Origin: an uncultured Bacillota bacterium
Lineage (GTDB): Bacteria; Bacillota; Clostridia; Caldicoprobacterales; UBA3941
Reading direction: 5' to 3'
Length of the DNA stretch: 6,598 bases
Assembly: GCA_937960725.1 (NCBI GenBank)
Contig: CALGOY010000173.1
Location: forward strand, 1-6,598
The translations under genes were made by a program, and so were the position numbers. Of the stretch, positions 1-5,677 are shown piece by piece; the stretch's first letter is position 1, and each line of letters starts with the position of its first letter. Under the pieces are notes generated by a model. The model saw nothing but the letters and a program-made list of their open reading frames with translations, was not told where the DNA came from and did no database searches.

Positions 1-481
1 GCGAATCATATGAAAGGGCTTTGGCAAGCTCCACCATCTGCTGTTTGGCTACGGATAAGGCCATAACCCTGGCTCTCGGGTCGATATCTAAATTAAGGGA
101 TTTTAGCAACTTTTCCGCTTCTTGGTTTATAGCATTTTGGTCAATGAAAATACCTTTAGTAAATTCCTTTCCGATAAAAATGTTCTCCGCTACGGTTAGA
201 TGGGGCATCAGATTCAGCTCTTGGTGAATTATCCCTATTCCTGCATCTAAAGCTTCCTTCGGACTAGTAAAATTGACTTCTCTACCCTCATAAAAAATCT
301 TGCCGCCATCCCTCTGATAAATACCGGCCAATATCTTCATCAAAGTTGATTTGCCAGCCCCATTCTCCCCTACCAAGGCATGGACTTCGCCTCTATTCAC
401 ATCGAAATGACATTGATTTAAAGCCCGGACACCTGGAAAGGATTTATCTATACCTTCCATCAATATTAATTGTGCACCCAT
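1..481 (-). CDS. RbsA-family sugar ABC transporter ATP-binding protein (N-terminal part, cut by window edge)
   Basis: This is the ATPase subunit of an ABC importer for a simple sugar (ribose/galactose/xylose class, CUT2 family). It would sit on the cytoplasmic face of a membrane permease and power uptake. The 160 visible residues cover most of the first nucleotide-binding domain: Walker [10 protein letters not shown] at 38-46, the Q-loop in IIHQELNL with Gln87, and the signature region [15 protein letters not shown] at 142-156. Walker B and the whole second ATPase domain lie beyond the left edge; full-length family members are about 500 residues. The ATG at 481 is supported by GGGGTGA five bases upstream. 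The signature has Ala where many ABC proteins have Gly (LSGGQ), a tolerated change in CUT2 proteins. No binding-protein gene precedes it, so the ATPase may be first in its operon, with permease and binding protein downstream off the edge. The sugar cannot be told from this fragment; resemblance to RbsA is close from memory. Confidence 0.93.
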   Translation of the reverse strand, partial: MGAQLILMEGIDKSFPGVRALNQCHFDVNRGEVHALVGENGAGKSTLMKILAGIYQRDGGKIFYEGREVNFTSPKEALDAGIGIIHQELNLMPHLTVAENIFIGKEFTKGIFIDQNAINQEAEKLLKSLNLDIDPRARVMALSVAKQQMVELAKALSYDS

Positions 482-541
482 AGCTTCACCCCAATTACAA
501 AAAATACATCCCAAGGCATGTTCAACTTACGTTCTATTAAG

Positions 542-575
542 ATTATATTTAGCTCCCAACTTAAGTAGAACTTAA
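542..575 (-). promoter_or_regulatory. Putative promoter and operator of the ABC transporter gene
   Basis: On the minus strand a perfect TATAAT lies at 547-542, about 60 bases before the ATG at 481. No good -35 hexamer is found at 16-18 bases, which would suit an activator- or repressor-controlled promoter. Where the -35 should be there is a dyad, TTAAGT-3-ACTTAA (561-575), and the heptamer TTAAGTT (minus strand) occurs twice, 11 bases apart. Position and symmetry suggest a regulator site; its identity is unknown. Confidence 0.4.
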
Positions 576-581
576 TATGCC

Positions 582-636
582 AAAAATAAAAAAATTGCCG
601 GATACAAGGTCCGCATTAACACTTATACCCGGCAAT
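582..636 (-). terminator. Rho-independent terminator of the ferritin-like gene
   Basis: The hairpin has arms 622-636 and 594-608 (15 pairs, the outer eight ATTGCCGG/CCGGCAAT perfect, two G-U pairs inside) and a 13-base loop. On the minus strand it is followed at once by TTTTTTATTTTT (593-582). It begins 47 bases past the ferritin-like stop codon. There is no U-tract on the plus side, so it acts in the minus direction and separates the redox genes from the ABC transporter. Confidence 0.92.
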
Positions 637-683
637 CTTATTATCTATCTAAATAGTTTTACAAGCAATTTAATTTCTTCAAC

Positions 684-1193
684 CTATTTTTTCAACATAT
701 TGTCTAGCCTAGTTTTCAAATCTATAAGATGCTTTTTCTCTTCTTTTAACAGCCTCCTATATGCATCTTTAGCTTCCAGTAGCTGTGAATAAATAATCAT
801 TTCTGTATAAAACAATACGGAATCCTTCTCTATCTGGATAGCAAAGCGCAGGGCATCTTCCGGACTTTGGACTTCACTTAAGGCTTCATCCTGCATTTCA
901 TTGCTAGGAAATATAGTCGTCTCTACTGCAGCGCGCAAATAAGCTTCTACCTCTGGCTCATATAAATAAGTATCGTCAAAGTCATGATTTCTATCTGCAA
1001 AATCGTCGTATATTTGCTGGAAAGTTTCGGCGTGGTCTTTTTCCTCTTCAGCTAAATCCAAGAATACGCTGGCTACATCGGGAAGATCCGCGAACTTCTC
1101 AGCGGCACCCCTATAAAACCGCTCCCCTCGCTTTTCCAGATTTATAGCCATCTTAATCGCTTCTAATTCATTTATTGACCTTCTATCTAACAT
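684..1193 (-). CDS. Rubrerythrin-like ferritin-fold diiron protein (no rubredoxin domain)
   Basis: The 169-residue, probably cytosolic, four-helix-bundle protein has the pattern of a carboxylate-bridged diiron centre: Glu20 in helix A (NLEKRGERFY), Glu51 and His54 in an ExxH motif (EEEKDHAE), Glu122 in helix C (IEKDSVLFY), and Glu152 with His155 in a second ExxH (EEKKHL). This is the COG1633/rubrerythrin arrangement. The C-terminal CxxC rubredoxin domain of classical rubrerythrin is absent; the protein contains no cysteine. Family members are peroxide reductases or iron-handling proteins in anaerobes, and a peroxide-scavenging role here is inferred. A separate rubredoxin gene two genes upstream on the same strand could supply electrons. 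The start ATG follows a GGGGG run seven bases upstream. It has its own promoter-like sequence and a strong terminator. Identity to a named family with proven substrate cannot be settled by eye. Confidence 0.9.
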   Translation of the reverse strand: MLDRRSINELEAIKMAINLEKRGERFYRGAAEKFADLPDVASVFLDLAEEEKDHAETFQQIYDDFADRNHDFDDTYLYEPEVEAYLRAAVETTIFPSNEMQDEALSEVQSPEDALRFAIQIEKDSVLFYTEMIIYSQLLEAKDAYRRLLKEEKKHLIDLKTRLDNMLKK

Positions 1194-1255
1194 TGCTATA
1201 CCCCCAGTTACCCTAATAACATATTTTGTTAGCCTGCCATGCTATTTTCCATTAT

Positions 1256-1283
1256 ATTATACCACATACTGAATGGGGTACAA
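1256..1283 (-). promoter_or_regulatory. Extended -10 promoter for the ferritin-like gene
   Basis: On the minus strand TGGTATAAT (1264-1256) is a perfect extended -10 box. A weak -35, TTGTAC (1283-1278), sits 16 bases upstream. The predicted transcript would start near 1249, giving a leader of about 55 bases. The promoter lies just past the stop codon of the aldo/keto reductase (1300), and I see no terminator between them, so readthrough from that gene is also possible. Confidence 0.6.
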
Positions 1284-1299
1284 TGTTAATATATTTGTC

Positions 1300-2295
1300 T
1301 TATTTATTCAATATATCCTCAATAGCATCTATCTCTTCCGGAGACAGATCGGGGTTGTCTAGAGCCTTAACATTTTCTATAATCTGTTCAGGCCTGCTGG
1401 CTCCAATCAGCACCGATGTAACCTTGCCTTCTCTCAAAACCCAAACTAGAGCTAGTTGTGCAAGAGTCTGTCCCCGCTTCTTGGCAATCTCGTTCAAAGC
1501 CCTAATCTTATCCAGCTTATCCGGCGTCAAAGCTTTCTCGGTTAGGGAACTGGCTCCCCTTCCTATCCGGGAATCCTTCGGTATACCGCTTAAATACTTG
1601 TCTGTAAGCAATCCCTGGGCCAGCGGGCTATAGGCAATTATGCCGATGCCGATTTCATTAGCATAATCCCTGAGTCCATCCTCCTCAATCCACCTATTGA
1701 ACATGGAATAAGACGGCTGATGTATAACAAATGGGGTTTTAAGCTCTTTCAAAATTTTATATGCCTTCTCGGTCTGCTCCTTTGTATAATTGGATAATCC
1801 TACGTATAAAGCCTTGCCCTGCCGCACGGCGGTATCCAAAGCGTACATCGTCTCCTCTAGGGGCGTTTCGGGATCCGGCCTATGGGAATAGAAAATATCT
1901 ACATAATCCAAGCCCATCCGCTTTAAGCTCTGGTCAAGGCTAGCCAGCAGATATTTCCGTGAACCCCAATCTCCATAGGGTCCCGGCCACATCCTGTATC
2001 CCGCCTTGGTTGAAATAATCATCTCATCCCGATACTGCTTCATATCCTGCTTTAGTATCTTACCGAAGTTTTCCTCTGCGCTTCCAGGAGGAGGGCCATA
2101 ATTATTGGCCAAATCAAAATGAGTAATCCCCAGATCAAACGCGGTGAAGGTCATCTGCCGCATGTTCTCAAAACTTGCATTATGTCCAAAATTATGCCAA
2201 TATCCCAGCGATACTGCAGGCAATAACAAACCGCTTCTGCCGCAGCGGTTATACTTCATGTTTGAATATCGCTGGCTAGAAGCAACATAGGTCAT
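1300..2295 (-). CDS. gpr: Aldo/keto reductase, YghZ / L-glyceraldehyde 3-phosphate reductase type (AKR14)
   Basis: This is a 331-residue NADPH-dependent (beta/alpha)8-barrel oxidoreductase, cytosolic. It resembles E. coli YghZ (Gpr, also called MgrA) nearly end to end: RSGLLLPAVSLGYWHNFGH at 20-38, FDLANNYGPPPGSAEENFG at 60-78, then ISTKAGY and GSRKYLLASLDQSLKRMGL. The catalytic tetrad is intact: Asp61, Tyr66, Lys97 and His138. The cofactor-binding segments are AYSPLAQGLL (221-230) and IGASRPEQIIEN (297-308). E. coli YghZ reduces L-glyceraldehyde 3-phosphate and helps detoxify methylglyoxal; the same activity is inferred here. The start is firm: AGGAGG lies seven bases before the ATG, and the N-terminal residues up to RYSNMKYNRCG match the E. 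coli start. It lies between rubredoxin and a diiron protein on the same strand, suggesting a stress-detoxification block. No terminator is visible after its stop. Confidence 0.95.
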   Translation of the reverse strand: MTYVASSQRYSNMKYNRCGRSGLLLPAVSLGYWHNFGHNASFENMRQMTFTAFDLGITHFDLANNYGPPPGSAEENFGKILKQDMKQYRDEMIISTKAGYRMWPGPYGDWGSRKYLLASLDQSLKRMGLDYVDIFYSHRPDPETPLEETMYALDTAVRQGKALYVGLSNYTKEQTEKAYKILKELKTPFVIHQPSYSMFNRWIEEDGLRDYANEIGIGIIAYSPLAQGLLTDKYLSGIPKDSRIGRGASSLTEKALTPDKLDKIRALNEIAKKRGQTLAQLALVWVLREGKVTSVLIGASRPEQIIENVKALDNPDLSPEEIDAIEDILNK

Positions 2296-2345
2296 TTTTA
2301 TTCCTCCTCTACATACATTGCAAAACTTAATCCTATCAAAAATCT

Positions 2346-2365
2346 ATATATCCGCACAGATATAT
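2346..2365. repeat. Inverted repeat upstream of the aldo/keto reductase
   Basis: ATATATC-6-GATATAT forms two perfect 7-base arms (2346-2352 and 2359-2365) about 50 bases before the reductase ATG, in the space where a promoter would be expected. It may be an operator. The arms are AT-rich, so chance is a real alternative, and no clear -35/-10 pair was found beside it. Confidence 0.3.
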
Positions 2366-2386
2366 TTCAGCATAAATCTCCCCCAT

Positions 2387-2432
2387 ATATTTATGGGTAT
2401 AGCCGATACATATCAGCTATACCCATAAATAT
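2387..2432 (-). terminator. Long hairpin at the end of the rubredoxin gene (terminator-like, no U-tract)
   Basis: Perfect 17-base arms (2387-2403 and 2416-2432) surround a 12-base loop. The outermost pair includes the last base of the rubredoxin stop codon. On the minus strand the base of the stem is followed by ATATGGGGGAG rather than a run of U, so it is not a textbook intrinsic terminator. It could be a weak terminator, an RNA-stabilising end, or a processing site that lets rubredoxin and the reductase be expressed at different levels. Confidence 0.6.
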
Positions 2433-2596
2433 TAGTCCTCCTCCGGCTCAAATAGATCTTTTTCCACTCCACACTCAGGACATACCCAGTCATCCGGAAT
2501 ATCTTCGAAAGCTGTTCCGGGTTCAACACCTCCGTCTGGATCTCCTAACTCCGGATCATAGATGTAACCGCATACCGTACATACATACTTTTGCAT
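2432..2596 (-). CDS. Rubredoxin
   Basis: This 54-residue one-iron electron carrier is a canonical free-standing rubredoxin: [20 protein letters not shown] at the start, then [19 protein letters not shown]. The four iron ligands are Cys6, Cys9, Cys39 and Cys42 in the two CxxCG knuckles, with the conserved aromatic residues Tyr4, Tyr11, Tyr13, Phe30 and Trp37. Length is typical (52-54). The C-terminus is acidic (EPEED). The ATG is preceded by AAAGGAGA eight bases upstream. In anaerobes such proteins carry electrons from NAD(P)H:rubredoxin reductase to rubrerythrins, superoxide reductase or flavodiiron proteins. Its likely local partner is the diiron protein at 684-1193, by inference from position. 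It is divergently transcribed from cheB. Its stop codon touches a long hairpin that separates it from the aldo/keto reductase. Confidence 0.97.
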   Translation of the reverse strand: MQKYVCTVCGYIYDPELGDPDGGVEPGTAFEDIPDDWVCPECGVEKDLFEPEED

Positions 2597-2682
2597 TTCA
2601 TTTTCTCCTTTCCCTTTTCTTTAATATTTTGCGTTTATACAGCAAAAAATTGCATTATGCTTCTCTTTAAATATTTACCCTT

Positions 2683-2712
2683 ATTTTAATTATTAAAACT
2701 AAATTTTATCAA
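2683..2712 (-). promoter_or_regulatory. Putative promoter of rubredoxin
   Basis: On the minus strand TTGATA (2712-2707, 5 of 6 matches to the -35 consensus) and TAAAAT (2688-2683, 5 of 6) are separated by 18 bases. They would give a leader of roughly 80 bases. The region is so AT-rich that chance matches are expected, so the assignment is tentative. Confidence 0.45.
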
Positions 2713-2832
2713 TTTTTTTCAATATTTAATAATCACCTTTGAATACAAATTATAAACCTATGCCAGTAATATAAGTTTACATAATCTTGACTGTGTTGCA
2801 AATTGAAAAAGCACTAAAAAACTTTTATTTAT

Positions 2833-2861
2833 TTATCAAAGGCTCTATAATGTAATATAAT
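2833..2861 (+). promoter_or_regulatory. Putative promoter of cheB
   Basis: TATAAT at 2856-2861 has TTATCA (2833-2838, 4 of 6 matches) exactly 17 bases upstream. A second TATAAT lies ten bases earlier at 2846-2851, without a good -35. The leader would be about 35-40 bases, ending in AGGGGG before the TTG start. This is a housekeeping sigma-A type promoter; no sigma-28 (flagellar) motif TAAA-N15-GCCGATAA was seen. Confidence 0.5.
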
Positions 2862-2904
2862 ACAAATATAAGATTAAAACAGACATTTCAGGGGGTATAA
2901 TTAA

Positions 2905-3921
2905 TTGATAAAAGTTTTAATTGTAGATGATTCGGCTTTCATGAGGATGACTATACGGAAAATGCTGGAGACAGACCCCGATATAAAGGTTATTGGAGTT
3001 GCCCGAAATGGAGTTGAAGCCGTTAAAAAAACCATAAGCCTAAAACCCGATGTCATCACCATGGATATCACCATGCCAGATATGGATGGGATTGAAGCGG
3101 TGGAGAATATCATGGCCAAAAACCCCACTCCCATTATAATGATCAGCGCCACAACCAACGCAGGGGCCAGGGCCACCGTCAGCGCCCTGGAAAAGGGAGC
3201 TGTAGATTATATAAGCAAAGAGGAATTAAATACCGATATCCTTTTAAAGAAAATCCGCCTTGCAGCGGATATTAATAACCGTATGGGCAAGGCTTCTGAT
3301 AAATATTCTAATATCGACGACACTCAGCCCCCCGCCAATGACAAAGTGGGGCAAAATTTTTCTGTCGTGGGAATCGGAATTTCCACTGGGGGTCCCAAAG
3401 CCCTCAACCAGGTCCTTCCCCTCTTAAACACCAATCTGTCTGCAGGAATCCTCATCGCTCAGCACATGCCTCCCCTGTTTACCCGTTCCCTGGCTGAGCG
3501 TTTAGATTCCGTATCTAAAGTAAAAGTAAAAGAAGCCCAAGACGGAGAAAAAATCCTTCCCGGAAACGTATATATATGCCCCGGTGGTATGCACATGGCC
3601 GTGGAAAGGCCAGGCGTTATAACCCTTTATCCTAAATCGAAATTCGACTATCTATACGTTCCTTCTGTCGACCTGTTAATGTCGTCCATCGGCAATATAT
3701 ACGGCAAAGAAGGGCTGTGCATCATAATGACTGGTATGGGCTCGGACGGCCTTGAAGGTATAAAATCAGCAAAGAAAAGGGGCTGCTATGTATTGGCTCA
3801 ATCGGAAGCCAGCTCCACCATCTACGGAATGCCCAAAGCTATAATAGAAAACAATCTACAAGATGAGATCGTTGACTTAAAAAATATGGCAGAGCGCATT
3901 AACTGCTTGTGTAGTCCTTAG
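2905..3921 (+). CDS. cheB: CheB chemoreceptor protein-glutamate methylesterase / glutamine deamidase
   Basis: This cytosolic enzyme removes methyl groups from receptor glutamates and deamidates receptor glutamines, resetting chemotaxis receptors. It is activated by phosphoryl transfer from CheA. The 338 residues hold a receiver domain (about 1-122: acidic pair Asp8-Asp9, phospho-acceptor Asp54 in MDITMPDMDG, Ser81, Lys105), a polar linker, and the methylesterase domain (about 152-335). The catalytic triad is visible: Ser160 in GISTGGP, His187 in IAQHMPP, Asp281 in GMGSDG. Length is normal for CheB. The start is TTG, chosen because the receiver beta-1 strand begins at once (IKVLIVDD) and AGGGGG lies nine bases upstream; the next ATG would delete the acidic pair. 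Lys105 is followed by Glu instead of the usual Pro. No cheA, cheR, cheW or receptor gene is nearby, so it is isolated or at the edge of a scattered set. Confidence 0.96.
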   Translation: MIKVLIVDDSAFMRMTIRKMLETDPDIKVIGVARNGVEAVKKTISLKPDVITMDITMPDMDGIEAVENIMAKNPTPIIMISATTNAGARATVSALEKGAVDYISKEELNTDILLKKIRLAADINNRMGKASDKYSNIDDTQPPANDKVGQNFSVVGIGISTGGPKALNQVLPLLNTNLSAGILIAQHMPPLFTRSLAERLDSVSKVKVKEAQDGEKILPGNVYICPGGMHMAVERPGVITLYPKSKFDYLYVPSVDLLMSSIGNIYGKEGLCIIMTGMGSDGLEGIKSAKKRGCYVLAQSEASSTIYGMPKAIIENNLQDEIVDLKNMAERINCLCSP

Positions 3922-3941
3922 ATGCAGCTAATGCGCTCTTT
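3891..3941 (+). terminator. Terminator hairpin overlapping the 3' end of cheB
   Basis: Perfect 11-base arms AGAGCGCATTA (3891-3901) and TAATGCGCTCT (3929-3939), plus an inner CTGC/GCAG helix after one mismatch, enclose a 17-base loop that contains the cheB TAG stop (3919-3921). The tail is short (TTTCCTT), so efficiency may be moderate. It lies between convergent genes; on the minus strand a T-run (GCCATATTTTTT) starts some six bases beyond the stem, so it may also serve the opposite gene. Confidence 0.7.
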
Positions 3942-4016
3942 CCTTAACACTTACTTTTCAAAATGCTTAGCTTTCAAAGCCCGTATTTAGAGCTCATCTG
4001 GAAACTGCCTTTATAC

Positions 4017-4304
4017 TCATCCCTTCAACTTAAGCTCCTCCGCCTTAGCTTTCAATTCCTCAATTTTAGCCAGCCGGCTGCTTATCTCCTCGCAGAGTTC
4101 TTGGACGCTATCATCCAGCCTCTCATCATTGGAATAAGCCCGATAAACGGCCCTCCCTATCCTGCCGTATAGCTTTTCCACCTCTGCCTCCTGCTTGCCA
4201 ATCTCAATATTTATCTTGCTTATCTCCACCAGCTCTTTGGACTTACCCTCCACTACTTTCGCCGCTTTTCCAATCTTTTTTCCCAAATCTTCAAAGAAAT
4301 TCAC
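4017..4304 (-). CDS. Small coiled-coil protein of unknown function
   Basis: A 95-residue, highly charged, largely helical protein with no signal peptide or membrane segment. The N-terminus (NFFEDLGKKIGKAAKVVEGK) looks amphipathic. Residues about 35-50 and 65-94 have heptad-like spacing of Ile/Leu/Val among Lys and Glu, as in a coiled coil. There is a single Cys (71). From memory it resembles the N-terminal part of small Clostridial and Bacillus proteins that have such a coiled coil followed by a CxxC zinc ribbon; no ribbon follows here in any frame. The start is GTG, with AAGGAGG seven bases upstream; an ATG just above it is followed at once by TAG. It lies 54 bases after the QueG-like gene on the same strand, so cotranscription is likely. 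Function is not known. Confidence 0.8.
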   Translation of the reverse strand: MNFFEDLGKKIGKAAKVVEGKSKELVEISKINIEIGKQEAEVEKLYGRIGRAVYRAYSNDERLDDSVQELCEEISSRLAKIEELKAKAEELKLKG

Positions 4305-4358
4305 CCTACATCCTCCTTATATCTCTTATCTATTATTATGCAACTACTGTTACACACT

Positions 4359-5462
4359 TTACTCCAAACAGCTCAGTGCCTGCTCAATTTCCTCAATAAC
4401 CCGAGGATCCTTTTCCTTGGCCAACGCTTTCCTTAATATCTCCACGCTCCTATCTCCTCCTATCTTTCCCAAAGCCCATGCGCTATGGCCCCGTATGGGA
4501 GGATGGACGTGATTTAAAGTTTCAGCTAGCAGGGGTATATAAGCTGAATCTTTAGTATTCCCTGCTATTATCACGGCCATCGATAGGATTTTTTGCGCCC
4601 TCCCATAGTTTTTCCCAATTAAGGCTGCCATACGCTCCATCCTGTCCTTAAGTCCAGTTTTCCACTCCCGAAGGATGTTTGATACATTAAAAACATCCAT
4701 CTCTTCTTTCGGCGGAAGGCTGGCTTTTTTTAAAGCCTCCCTATTCTTTGGGCACACCTGCTGGCATATATCACAGCCTAAGAGCCTAAGGCCTATTTTA
4801 TCCCTAATATCCACAGGTATAAAATCGGAAGACAGCATATAATTTCGAATACATCTGCTGGGAAGAACCAGGCCATCCCCTTGAATTGCGCCGGTTGGAC
4901 AGGCCTGGATGCATGCCCTGCAGGCGCCACAATCGGATAGCTTATCCACACTTTCATCTTGGGGAAGGGGTGCATTCGTCAAAATGCAGTGCAAAGTTAT
5001 CCACGATCCACCGCTTTTCGTGTGGATAAGGCCGTTTTTCCCAAAGTAGCCAATGCCTGCCCGATGGGCTATGGCCTTAGCTGGCAAGGGAGGATCGACA
5101 ATCGCCTCATATCCTCTTTCTTCCAAAAACTTCCCTAATTTTTTAATATTCTCCCGAGCCTTAGGGTATTCCCTGTAATGGGCCGAATACCTGCCGATCC
5201 CCTCGGGAAAGTCCTTCGGATAGGGAGTATAGGACCACACAGCAGCGATAATAGACCTGGCATCGGGAAGCAGCTCTTTAGGGTCGGCCGTCATCTTCTC
5301 CCAGCGCCAGCTGGATTCAGGGTCCTGCTTGTTGCGAAGCTCCACCCCTTGCCGCCAAACCTCGAGTATTTCTGCCGATGTAATTTTTATTATAGAAAAG
5401 CCTAATTCTATTCCATAGGCCAAAATCTCTTTTTTTAGAATATCCTCTGCCAAATCCTTCAT
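4359..5462 (-). CDS. queG: Epoxyqueuosine reductase (QueG)-like cobalamin/[4Fe-4S] protein with C-terminal HEAT repeats
   Basis: QueG reduces epoxyqueuosine to queuosine at tRNA position 34, using cobalamin and two [4Fe-4S] clusters. The 367 residues (usual length about 370-390) comprise an N-terminal DUF1730 domain, a core with Asp123 in IVDPPLPAKAIAHRAGIGYFGKNGL (where the family's proton-donor Asp sits), and eight cysteines: C178xxC181xxC184xxxC188P, C204, and C230xxC233xxxC237P. PBS-lyase/HEAT repeats occupy about 285-365 (HPPIRGHSAWALGKIGG), as in Bacillus-type QueG. It is divergent: the usual SYLTIE segment after the third-cluster Cys is RNYMLSS, and GSWxFLGEI is GSWITLHCI. It could therefore be a paralogue with another substrate. 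The ATG at 5462 abuts AAAAAGG with no spacing; a TTG at codon 4 (5453) would have that motif nine bases upstream and may be the true start. No other queuosine gene is in the window. Confidence 0.8.
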   Translation of the reverse strand: MKDLAEDILKKEILAYGIELGFSIIKITSAEILEVWRQGVELRNKQDPESSWRWEKMTADPKELLPDARSIIAAVWSYTPYPKDFPEGIGRYSAHYREYPKARENIKKLGKFLEERGYEAIVDPPLPAKAIAHRAGIGYFGKNGLIHTKSGGSWITLHCILTNAPLPQDESVDKLSDCGACRACIQACPTGAIQGDGLVLPSRCIRNYMLSSDFIPVDIRDKIGLRLLGCDICQQVCPKNREALKKASLPPKEEMDVFNVSNILREWKTGLKDRMERMAALIGKNYGRAQKILSMAVIIAGNTKDSAYIPLLAETLNHVHPPIRGHSAWALGKIGGDRSVEILRKALAKEKDPRVIEEIEQALSCLE

Positions 5463-5466
5463 CCTT

Positions 5467-5494
5467 TTTATAATATTCTCATTTATAATATTCT
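5467..5494. repeat. 13-base direct repeat in the leader of the QueG-like gene
   Basis: TTTATAATATTCT occurs at 5467-5479 and again at 5482-5494, a 15-base period, between the extended -10 box and the ribosome binding region of the minus-strand gene. Each copy contains the palindrome AATATT. It may be a paired regulator site or an AU-rich leader element; simple AT-rich duplication is the alternative. Confidence 0.6.
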
Positions 5495-5503
5495 TATAAA
5501 TTG

Positions 5504-5512
5504 ATTATACCA
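5504..5512 (-). promoter_or_regulatory. Extended -10 promoter of the QueG-like gene
   Basis: On the minus strand TGGTATAAT (5512-5504) is a perfect extended -10 motif, 42 bases before the ATG. No convincing -35 box is present at 16-18 bases, which extended -10 promoters tolerate. The same TGGTATAAT nonamer serves the ferritin-like gene. The transcript would run through the QueG-like gene and the small coiled-coil gene. Confidence 0.55.
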
Positions 5513-5643
5513 TACGCCATTATTTTTATATATAAATTATTTAGCCATCCAAAATTATTATTTGCTGGGAATTCAGCGGATTTATACAAATAAAACAGGC
5601 AAAAATTAAATTGAAATGGACATGGGGTATTTACTTATCCAAA

Positions 5644-5672
5644 TTGCTTAATTAAAATAATCGTGTTATGAT
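5644..5672 (+). promoter_or_regulatory. Putative promoter of tcdA
   Basis: TATGAT at 5667-5672 (5 of 6 matches to the -10 consensus) has TTGCTT at 5644-5649 (TTG conserved, 3 of 6) with an ideal 17-base spacer. Transcription would start near 5680, inside the palindrome at 5678-5695, giving a leader of about 45 bases with a strong AGAGGAGGT ribosome binding site. Confidence 0.55.
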
Positions 5673-5677
5673 ACTTA

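Larger units (their letters stand above)
2597..2904. other. AT-rich divergent intergenic region between rubredoxin and cheB
   Basis: These 308 bases contain no credible gene on either strand. They hold the rubredoxin ribosome binding site at the left, promoter-like motifs pointing left (2683-2712) and right (2833-2861), and the cheB ribosome binding site AGGGGG at 2890-2895. The centre is runs of A and T. I see no riboswitch-like structure or long repeat. Confidence 0.7.

Noticed and set aside
577..792. Plus-strand open frame over the ferritin-like 3' end
   Set aside because: It spans the intrinsic terminator and the antisense of the ferritin-like gene, with no ribosome binding site.
1226..1943. 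Open frames on the plus strand at 1226-1633 and 1761-1943
   Set aside because: They lie antisense to the convincing aldo/keto reductase gene, have no family-like motifs and no ribosome binding site of note.
2597..2904. Riboswitch, small RNA gene or flagellar sigma-28 promoter in the rubredoxin-cheB gap
   Set aside because: No stable paired structure, conserved riboswitch core or sigma-28 -35/-10 pair could be found by eye.
2941..2943. ATG as alternative cheB start
   Set aside because: It would remove the beta-1 strand and the Asp8-Asp9 acidic pair required for phosphorylation; the TTG at 2905 has a ribosome binding site.
2901..3176. 91-codon minus-strand open frame with hydrophobic stretches
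   Set aside because: It is antisense to the CheB receiver domain; the apparent hydrophobicity comes from the complement of Asp/Ile/Met-rich codons.
4195..5405. Open frames on the plus strand at 4195-4512 and 5178-5405, and a minus-strand frame at 4793-4975
   Set aside because: All overlap the QueG-like or coiled-coil genes in other frames and encode low-complexity or motif-free peptides.
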